22,268 bases of DNA from Elysia marginata (lineage: Eukaryota > Mollusca > Gastropoda > Plakobranchidae), in assembly GCA_019649035.1 (NCBI GenBank), contig BMAT01009188.1:101427-123694 (forward strand), given 5' to 3'. Shown here piece after piece: positions 22,101 through 22,268 of this stretch. A model generated the notes under the pieces. That model was not told the DNA's origin. It saw only the letters and a list, made by a program, of their open reading frames with translations, and did not search any database. A program made the position numbers and the translations under genes. Position 1 is the stretch's first letter. Each line of letters begins with the position of its first letter.

Positions 22101-22268
22101 CCCATCGAGTTTTCTGACCTGAAGGCTGACTCTGTGACCTTGACCTGGAAACCACCAACCTCTGATGGCGGATCACCCATCAAAAACTACATCGTGGAGA
22201 GGAAAGACGCCCGCAAGACAAGCTGGACCAAAGTGTCCACTGTGGATGCCAAGTCCCCGCTAAGCTGT
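1..22268 (+). CDS. Titin/twitchin-type giant sarcomeric protein, internal part (27 exons)
   Basis: The gene model joins 1-61, 1047-1313, 1619-1885, 2362-2628, 2966-3235, 3593-3880, 4528-4824, 5313-5615, 6487-6792, 7246-7360, 7805-7977, 8501-8788, 9215-9366, 9740-9890, 10351-10653, 11191-11499, 12136-12247, 12677-12849, 13328-13615, 14499-14804, 17645-17953, 18357-18659, 19012-19317, 19655-19963, 20709-21011, 21308-21613 and 22078-22268. All junctions are AG/GT and the frame stays open throughout, about 2241 codons. The product is only Ig I-set and FN3 domains, as in A-band and connecting proteins of muscle that bind thick filaments and act as molecular rulers or springs. No kinase, start or stop codon lies inside. 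The order Ig tract, then (FN3 x3, Ig x2) twice, then an FN3 array differs from the Ig-FN3-FN3 repeat of twitchin and projectin. A titin-like protein fits better than twitchin, but the orthologue is unproven, so no symbol is given. Confidence 0.9.
380..1008 (+). mobile_element. 5'-truncated, broken non-LTR retrotransposon (ORF2 C-terminus and 3' tail)
   Basis: Conceptual translation resembles the extreme C-terminus of a non-LTR retrotransposon polyprotein: a QDWW...SSSYRLYKHIKSSF segment (422-595), then a CCHC knuckle (Cys 628, Cys 637, His 661, Cys 676, spacing C-x2-C-x8-H-x4-C) and a stop at 817-819. The reading frame shifts at two homopolymers, the T run at 418-423 and the G run at 594-598, so the copy is dead. 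About 170 bases of 3' UTR follow, with AATAAA at 985-990 and a short TTGAA-repeat tail ending near 1008. Non-LTR elements commonly end in such simple repeats. The element lies in intron 1 in the same orientation as the host gene. The 5' edge is uncertain because homology fades above about 380. The clade (CR1-, L2- or RTE-like) is not assigned. Confidence 0.72.
1047..1313 (+). CDS. Exon 2: Ig I-set domain
   Basis: This phase 1-1 exon of 89 codons is one whole Ig domain, from EEPLEITKPLENIDV to SSAKLKV. The B-strand Cys (TFTCEV) and C-strand Trp (SKWSIND) are present. The F strand reads DAGKYKVKI, with Val where the disulphide-forming Cys would be. The acceptor is TTCCCAG at 1046, only about 38 bases after the retrotransposon tail, and the donor is GAG|GTGAG. 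The following 305-base intron (1314-1618) shows nothing I recognise. Confidence 0.95.
1619..1885 (+). CDS. Exon 3: Ig I-set domain
   Basis: The exon has the same length, 89 codons, and the same phase 1 borders as exon 2. It runs from EIPLEFTKPLKDTEV to TSAKVAV. Core positions are LTLTCEV (B-strand Cys), AKWTRDGK (Trp) and DASIYRVSI in the F strand, again without the second Cys. A near-perfect spacing match to exons 2 and 4 suggests they arose by tandem exon duplication. The acceptor is GTCACAG and the donor is AAG|GTTGGT, which is weak. Intron 1886-2361 holds nothing recognisable. Confidence 0.95.
2362..2628 (+). CDS. Exon 4: Ig I-set domain
   Basis: This is the third 89-codon Ig exon in a row, starting EEPLEFIKPLADIEV and ending KAKVKVI. 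The B strand has IFLECTL and the C strand VTWYKNA. The F strand AEYSVKV lacks Cys, but an extra Cys occurs in the E region (VKLVCDA). Codon use is more GC-rich than in the neighbouring introns. The acceptor is CTTCACAG and the donor TTG|GTGAGT. Intron 2629-2965 holds nothing recognisable. Confidence 0.95.
2966..3235 (+). CDS. Exon 5: Ig I-set domain without cysteines
   Basis: The exon has 90 codons with phase 1 borders, from ESELEFIRNLEDTTI to SEAKLTVQ. The Trp core is present (PAKWYHNDK) and the F strand reads DEGDYKVVV. Neither canonical Cys remains; the B strand reads LVFEAEV. The domain should still fold, since many intracellular muscle Ig domains lack the disulphide. The acceptor is CGTGCAG and the donor AAG|GTAGTT. 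Intron 3236-3592 shows only T-rich sequence. Confidence 0.94.
3593..3880 (+). CDS. Exon 6: Ig I-set domain, A-band style
   Basis: The exon has 96 codons and a different flavour from exons 2-5. It begins VPPKIFVDKKYQETVVLNAG, followed by a FEIPFSGNPQPKVTW core and DSGDYTVKLENTNG in the F-G region. The PPKI...AGQS...PFSGNPxPxVTW pattern is typical of Ig domains next to FN3 domains in titin and twitchin. This exon closes the Ig tract and leads into the first FN3 triplet. The acceptor is TATCTCCAG and the donor TTAG|GTAAAA. Intron 3881-4527 is AT-rich; it holds a doubtful 12-base micro-exon at 4114-4125, otherwise nothing. Confidence 0.95.
4528..4824 (+). CDS. Exon 7: FN3 domain, position 1 of five-domain unit 1
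   Basis: One complete FN3 of 99 codons lies between phase 1 introns. It starts DKPSVPRDFTV and has the FN3 core VCLSWSPPEDDGG, the strand C motif YTLEKRD, and YVFRVNAKNEVG, then ends in AKNPF. There is no Met codon in the exon, so simple start-to-stop ORF finders miss it. It matches exons 13/14 by position (LEKRDAS...TW versus VEKREAN...TW). The acceptor is TTTTTTCCTCCAG and the donor TTTG|GTGAGA. Confidence 0.95.
4869..5035. repeat. (TC)n microsatellite and CT-rich tract
   Basis: A pure TC run of about 20 units (4869-4908) continues as an interrupted CT-rich tract with TCG, CCC and ATT interruptions to about 5035. It lies in intron 7 (4825-5312), about 45 bases after the exon 7 donor. The rest of that intron is AT-rich with nothing recognisable. 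The tract could mimic pyrimidine-rich splice signals, but no AG with exon character follows it. Confidence 0.95.
5313..5615 (+). CDS. Exon 8: FN3 domain, position 2 of unit 1
   Basis: The exon has 101 codons with phase 1 borders. It begins DVPDAPDAPVVKDV and carries AVVTWQPPAKDNGAP, GYLLERMSGISPRW and YQFRVSAVNRAGPSKPSEPS, ending in AKDPF. The GYLLER...RWVAVNK block aligns with GYVLER...RWVRVNK of exon 15, which marks it as the second FN3 of the repeated unit. The acceptor TATATAATTATAG has a weak pyrimidine tract; the donor is TTTG|GTGAGA. Confidence 0.94.
6188..6281. repeat. Degenerate (ATC)n trinucleotide repeat
   Basis: An imperfect run of ATC/CATCAT units lies in intron 8 (5616-6486), about 200 bases before exon 9. 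Outside it, the intron is AT-rich and without recognisable content, apart from a strong but apparently unused acceptor at 6304 and two similar CACAAAAGTCYGC segments at about 6324 and 6374. Confidence 0.9.
6487..6792 (+). CDS. Exon 9: FN3 domain, position 3 of unit 1
   Basis: The exon has 102 codons, starting VAPGRPGTPEATGT. It has the core VALKWAAPESDGGSP, the diagnostic NYVVEYRPEGSSQW and YEFRVTAENLAGPGEPS. NYVVEYRP recurs in exon 16, so both are third FN3 domains of the super-repeat. The end GTCA|GTAAGT leaves a phase 1 A, and joining to exon 10 gives Thr. The acceptor is TCTTCCCTTAG. Confidence 0.95.
6992..7180. repeat. (GA)n/(GACA)n microsatellite
   Basis: Mixed GAGA and GACAGACA repeats fill the middle of intron 9 (6793-7245) and end about 65 bases before exon 10. 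The complementary unit (TCTG/TC) reappears in intron 20. The open frame this makes on the minus strand (Ser/Leu/Cys/Val only) is a repeat artefact. Confidence 0.93.
7246..7360 (+). CDS. Exon 10: first half of Ig domain, position 4 of unit 1
   Basis: This short exon encodes strands A to C of an Ig domain, from TGEPPVLLEPLQDIAVV through DAILECDIDVGEPEAEIK, and ends inside the conserved Trp codon as TG|GTTTGT (phase 2). Exon 11 supplies the final G. The B-strand Cys is present. The same split occurs in exons 17/18. The acceptor is CATGACAG. Intron 7361-7804 holds nothing recognisable. Confidence 0.92.
7805..7977 (+). CDS. Exon 11: second half of Ig domain, position 4 of unit 1
   Basis: The first base completes the core Trp codon and FRGKKEV follows. 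The exon continues through YEDEVASLVIHKTEPQDSD to VYRCEASNPLG, so this domain keeps both disulphide cysteines. It ends LAIH plus a phase 1 base at CA|GTGAGT. Exons 10 and 11 together make 96 codons, the normal size. The acceptor is ACTCGGCAG. Intron 7978-8500 holds nothing recognisable apart from an acceptor-like TTTTTATACAG at 8261 without a good donor. Confidence 0.93.
8501..8788 (+). CDS. Exon 12: Ig I-set domain, position 5 of unit 1
   Basis: A whole Ig in one exon (96 codons), starting TLPTLEYDNRLKSAQTLKAG. The core is TITLKVNVAGIPTPTVSWLV and the F strand region is DSGVYTISAENVVG. There is no canonical Cys. It aligns with exon 19 (APTLDFDNKFKDLISLHAG...GIPIPSISW), giving the fifth position of the super-repeat. 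The acceptor is GTCCCTCAG and the donor AAG|GTGAGC. Intron 8789-9214 holds nothing recognisable. Confidence 0.95.
9215..9366 (+). CDS. Exon 13: N-terminal half of FN3 domain, position 1 of unit 2
   Basis: The exon runs from DKPGAPENLQALEIM through IALAWEPPLNAGGSA to GYIVEKREANKNTWMP. It ends in phase 0 at CCT|GTGAGT, in the middle of the FN3 fold. Exon 14 continues directly with VTTTDG. Exon 7, its counterpart in unit 1, is not split, so this intron was gained or lost after the unit duplicated. The acceptor is GTCTACAG. Intron 9367-9739 holds nothing recognisable. Confidence 0.93.
9740..9890 (+). CDS. Exon 14: C-terminal half of FN3 domain, position 1 of unit 2
   Basis: The exon starts in phase 0 with VTTTDGTTTAFSAQKLSEG and has EYFFRVSAQNDFGTGEPTE before ending AKSPY plus a phase 1 base at ACG|GTAAGG. 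Exons 13 and 14 total 303 bases, the size of other FN3 exons here. The acceptor is CCAACACAG. Intron 9891-10350 holds a candidate mini-exon at 10205-10261 and otherwise nothing. Confidence 0.93.
10205..10261 (+). CDS. Candidate alternative mini-exon between exons 14 and 15 (57 or 48 bases)
   Basis: After an acceptor CTACAG at 10204 the sequence reads in the host frame (phase 1) as EPKFATDEHSVYDPYLGKT with no stop. It reaches CAG|GTAACG after 10261 (57 bases), and an inner donor TTG|GTAAAA after 10252 gives 48 bases. Both lengths keep the frame into exon 15 (DAPEAPKK). The position is an inter-domain linker, where muscle giants often carry variable inserts. The pyrimidine tract is poor, and an open in-phase stretch this short can arise by chance. 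Confidence 0.33.
10351..10653 (+). CDS. Exon 15: FN3 domain, position 2 of unit 2
   Basis: The exon has 101 codons, starting DAPEAPKKLTATEI. It shows VTLTWEPPESDGGSP, GYVLERKSPTSSRWVRVNK and YEFRVMAENAAGCGNPS, and ends AKDPY. It is the counterpart of exon 8. The acceptor is TTCACCACAG; the donor TATG|GTAGGG is weak but keeps the usual phase. Intron 10654-11190 is AT-rich with nothing recognisable. Confidence 0.94.
11191..11499 (+). CDS. Exon 16: FN3 domain, position 3 of unit 2
   Basis: The exon has 103 codons, starting DKPEAPKRPEAVDI. It shows VTLKWLPPASDGGNA, NYVVEYRPTSATRW and YEFRVAAENKAGVGPFSQPS, and ends AVDPV. It is the counterpart of exon 9. The acceptor is CTACCACTAG and the donor GTAG|GTAAGT. 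Its last 18 bases are repeated after the assembly gap at 11625-11642, which I regard as a duplicated contig end and not a second exon. Confidence 0.95.
11482..11716. repeat. 92-93 base direct repeat flanking the assembly gap
   Basis: Bases 11482-11574 (end of exon 16 plus the start of intron 16) recur at 11625-11716. They differ by a few substitutions around 11504-11510 and one small indel near 11549-11552. Copy 1 stops exactly at the first N and copy 2 begins exactly after the last N. That is what two contigs carrying overlapping alleles of one locus look like when they are scaffolded without merging. Confidence 0.9.
11575..11624. other. Assembly gap (50 N)
   Basis: Exactly 50 Ns, a round number typical of a placeholder of unknown size. 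The flanks overlap by sequence, so the true gap may be negative, meaning no missing DNA. It lies in intron 16 (11500-12135); the rest of that intron is AT-rich with nothing recognisable. Confidence 0.97.
12136..12247 (+). CDS. Exon 17: first half of Ig domain, position 4 of unit 2
   Basis: The exon reads VGEAPTVLEGLPDVAVTEG, then TALLGCKISGEPAPTIK, and stops inside the core Trp codon at TG|GTATGT (phase 2). Location and phase are exactly those of exon 10. The acceptor TCTTCTACTTCAG is strong. Intron 12248-12676 is T-rich with nothing else recognisable. Confidence 0.93.
12677..12849 (+). CDS. Exon 18: second half of Ig domain, position 4 of unit 2
   Basis: The first base completes Trp, followed by LKDGRELAEDKRHEM, VASLAVKDVQAKDAGTFTC and QASNDLGTVNTSG. 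Both canonical cysteines are present in the joined domain, as in exons 10/11. The exon is 173 bases, identical in length to exon 11. The acceptor is TTCTCTACAG and the donor CAGG|GTAGGT. Intron 12850-13327 contains a small two-copy repeat of TTGAGAAAAYGCCA at 13030-13057. Confidence 0.94.
13328..13615 (+). CDS. Exon 19: Ig I-set domain, position 5 of unit 2
   Basis: The exon has 96 codons, starting AAPTLDFDNKFKDLISLHAG. The core is TLKIPVRVGGIPIPSISWKQ and the F strand region is DDGLYSLQAENEVG. It has the same length and phase as exon 12 and completes the second five-domain unit. The acceptor is CTTCCACCAG and the donor CTCG|GTAGGC. Confidence 0.95.
13622..14188. repeat. Tandem duplication of about 290 bases inside intron 19
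   Basis: Copy 1 (13622-13914) and copy 2 (13915-14188) share ordered blocks: TGTCTTTCTCTGTG at 13629 and 13922, TCTAAAGTTTACAAA at 13732 and 14018, and CTCTGTACCTTTT-like at 13861 and 14135, ending CACTTTCCTC or CATTTTCCTC. The offset falls from 293 to 274 through deletions in copy 2, and identity is moderate, so the duplication is old. No coding potential is evident. The rest of intron 19 (14189-14498) is unremarkable. Confidence 0.82.
14499..14804 (+). CDS. Exon 20: FN3 domain, position-1 type
   Basis: The exon has 102 codons, starting DKPSAPEGPIAVSNL. It has ATLTWKPPKDDGGCD, GYIVERRDAKRNTWTKMATL and YHFRVTAENEVGQSEPLE, ending PKSPF. It resembles exons 7 and 13, and also repeat type A that follows (DKPSAPEGPI, VERxDAxxxxW). 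It thus looks like the first FN3 of a third unit whose remaining domains were replaced by the A-B-C array. The acceptor is CTTTTCACCAG and the donor TTCG|GTAGGT. Confidence 0.95.
15801..15899. repeat. (TCTG)n/(TC)n microsatellite
   Basis: TGTC, TCTG and TCTC units, interrupted by CGGCATG and CCAG, run for about 100 bases. It is the reverse-complement type of the GACA/GA tract in intron 9. No function is apparent. Confidence 0.9.
16291..16400. repeat. Three-copy short tandem repeat, unit about 34-37 bases
   Basis: The unit TTGAATACAGGATACTTTAT, followed by TTTTGTAGTC, starts at 16291 (slightly diverged), 16328 (degenerate) and 16362 (best). Copies 1 and 3 match well, and the middle one has substitutions and small indels. 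Confidence 0.75.
17068..17109 (+). CDS. Candidate alternative mini-exon between exons 20 and 21 (42 bases)
   Basis: The acceptor AATACAG ends at 17067 and a consensus donor CAG|GTAAGT follows 17109. With the phase 1 base from exon 20 the insert reads GSIKESKVHALPLP and returns to exon 21 (DKPSAPEG) in frame without a stop. It would add 14 residues to an FN3-FN3 linker just before the A-B-C array. The pyrimidine tract is weak, and exon 20 also joins exon 21 perfectly without it, so it would be a cassette exon if real. Confidence 0.42.
17645..17953 (+). CDS. Exon 21: FN3 domain, type A copy 1
   Basis: The exon has 103 codons, starting DKPSAPEGPIEFSDLKADSV. It has the core LSWKPPTSDGGSP, NYIVERKDARKTSWTKV and YMFRVMAINEEGQSPPLEAD, ending PKAPA. 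The acceptor is TTGCATTAG. The donor CTG|GTACAA is the weakest of the array (A2 has CAG|GTAAAT). Reading through it stays open to a stop at 18037 with an overlapping AATAAA. Otherwise intron 17954-18356 shows nothing. Confidence 0.94.
18357..18659 (+). CDS. Exon 22: FN3 domain, type B copy 1
   Basis: The exon has 101 codons, starting DVPGKPTGPIKFSQI. It has LAWGPPKKDGGSV, SYTVEQSRDNGRSWEQTG and YKFRVCANNEVGAGQPLESD. It ends with TPQRQI instead of the usual KSPYG-like tail. The last base is A, so the junction codon with exon 23 is Thr. The acceptor is ATTCCAACCAG and the donor CA|GTAAGT. Intron 18660-19011 shows nothing recognisable. Confidence 0.95.
19012..19317 (+). CDS. Exon 23: FN3 domain, type C copy 1
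   Basis: The exon has 102 codons. After the junction Thr it reads KPSEPTGPLTVEDVRKDSV, then LSWKPPTDDGGSS, GYVIMKRDAKRPTWSPAGK and YFFKVVAENKAGQSDGLETD, ending MKSPY. The acceptor is GTATCTGTAG and the donor ATG|GTGAGT. Compared with copy 2 it has Ser for Pro after DDGGS and Met for Val near the end. Intron 19318-19654 shows nothing recognisable. Confidence 0.95.
19655..19963 (+). CDS. Exon 24: FN3 domain, type A copy 2
   Basis: The exon has 103 codons and differs from copy 1 at only five residues: Leu for Glu in the first turn (APLGP), Leu for Phe, Thr for Ser before the core Trp, Thr for Ala in KDTRK, and Val for Ile in MAVNEEG. The acceptor is CTACCAACAG and the donor CAG|GTAAAT. The 745-base intron that follows (19964-20708) is AT-rich and holds nothing recognisable. 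Confidence 0.95.
20709..21011 (+). CDS. Exon 25: FN3 domain, type B copy 2
   Basis: The exon has 101 codons and about four residue changes from copy 1: QVLADS for QILADS, WEKTG for WEQTG, NNEIGAG for NNEVGAG and SDSVT for SDNVT. Start, end, phase and the QRQI tail are the same. The acceptor ATTCCAACCAG and donor CA|GTAAGTTTG are shared with copy 1, but the intron bodies are not. Intron 21012-21307 is AT-rich. Confidence 0.95.
21308..21613 (+). CDS. Exon 26: FN3 domain, type C copy 2
   Basis: The exon has 102 codons and two residue changes from copy 1 (GGSPLTGY, VKSPY). Most nucleotide differences fall in the first 46 bases. The acceptor is GTTATTCTAG and the donor ATG|GTGAGT. Intron 21614-22077 shows nothing recognisable. 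Confidence 0.95.
22078..22268 (+). CDS. Exon 27 (partial): FN3 domain, type A copy 3
   Basis: The exon starts after ATCCCTCAG and is cut by the window end at KSPLSC, with 191 bases visible. Over that length it differs from copy 1 at about 6 positions and from copy 2 at about 13, so it is closer to the non-adjacent copy. At least one more A-B-C unit may follow outside the window. Confidence 0.94.

Larger units (their letters stand above)
17645..22268 (+). repeat. Tandem array of FN3 exon triplets (A-B-C) x2 plus A
   Basis: Exons 21-27 form A1 B1 C1 A2 B2 C2 A3. Counting by eye, A1/A2 differ at about 17 of 309 bases, B1/B2 at 13 of 303, C1/C2 at 13 of 306, and A3 (191 bases seen) differs from A1 at about 6. 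The repeat period is 2.0-2.4 kb. Corresponding introns differ in length (403/745, 352/296, 337/464) and look unrelated beyond roughly 10-15 bases from the splice sites. The array runs off the window. Confidence 0.93.

Noticed and set aside
17645..22268. Array as a false duplication from unmerged haplotypes
   Set aside because: Alleles would share introns, but here intron lengths and sequences differ strongly between copies. The gap region at 11575 shows what a haplotype overlap looks like in this assembly.
1..22268. CRISPR array, operon, prophage, tRNA or rRNA gene
   Set aside because: The split coding structure, splice sites and Ig/FN3 exons are eukaryotic. No regular spacer pattern or recognisable structural RNA was seen.

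Overview
The window is the interior of one very large, intron-rich animal gene on the + strand. It is not a prokaryotic region and holds no second gene. After splicing, 27 exons (about 6.7 kb of coding sequence) read in one continuous frame as immunoglobulin (I-set) and fibronectin type III (FN3) domains. This is the composition of a giant sarcomeric muscle protein of the titin / twitchin / projectin / obscurin superfamily. Both ends of the gene, any kinase domain, the promoter and the terminator lie outside. AT-rich introns of about 0.3-2.8 kb, microsatellites and a non-LTR retrotransposon fragment point to an invertebrate. A mollusc, perhaps a gastropod, is my best guess from the style of the protein and retroelement, but the phylum is inferred, not proven.

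Layout. Exons 1-5 (1-3235) are a run of compact, linker-free Ig domains of about 89 residues, and exon 6 (3593-3880) is a longer Ig. Exons 7-12 (4528-8788) encode FN3-FN3-FN3-Ig-Ig. Exons 13-19 (9215-13615) repeat the same five-domain order with recognisable position-by-position counterparts. Exon 20 (14499-14804) is another FN3 of the 'first position' type. After the longest intron (14805-17644) comes a tandem array of three FN3 types, A-B-C-A-B-C-A (17645 to the end). Copies are about 94-97% identical in the exons, while most of each intron looks unalignable. The window therefore has 9 complete and 1 partial Ig and 13 complete and 1 partial FN3 domains.

Exon structure. Nearly all introns are phase 1 and fall at domain borders, so exons can be added or skipped without breaking the frame. 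Exceptions are the first Ig of each five-domain unit, cut by a phase 2 intron inside the conserved Trp codon, and one FN3 (exons 13/14), cut by a phase 0 intron. Possible extra in-frame mini-exons are visible at 17068-17109 and 10205-10261.

Non-coding content. Intron 1 carries the broken 3' end of a non-LTR retrotransposon. Other introns hold (TC)n, (ATC)n, (GACA)n and (TCTG)n tracts and a roughly 290-bp tandem duplication. A 50-N gap at 11575-11624 is flanked by two near-identical 92-93 base copies, most likely an unmerged contig overlap. All calls were made by eye from motifs, splice signals and frame continuity; no database search was possible.
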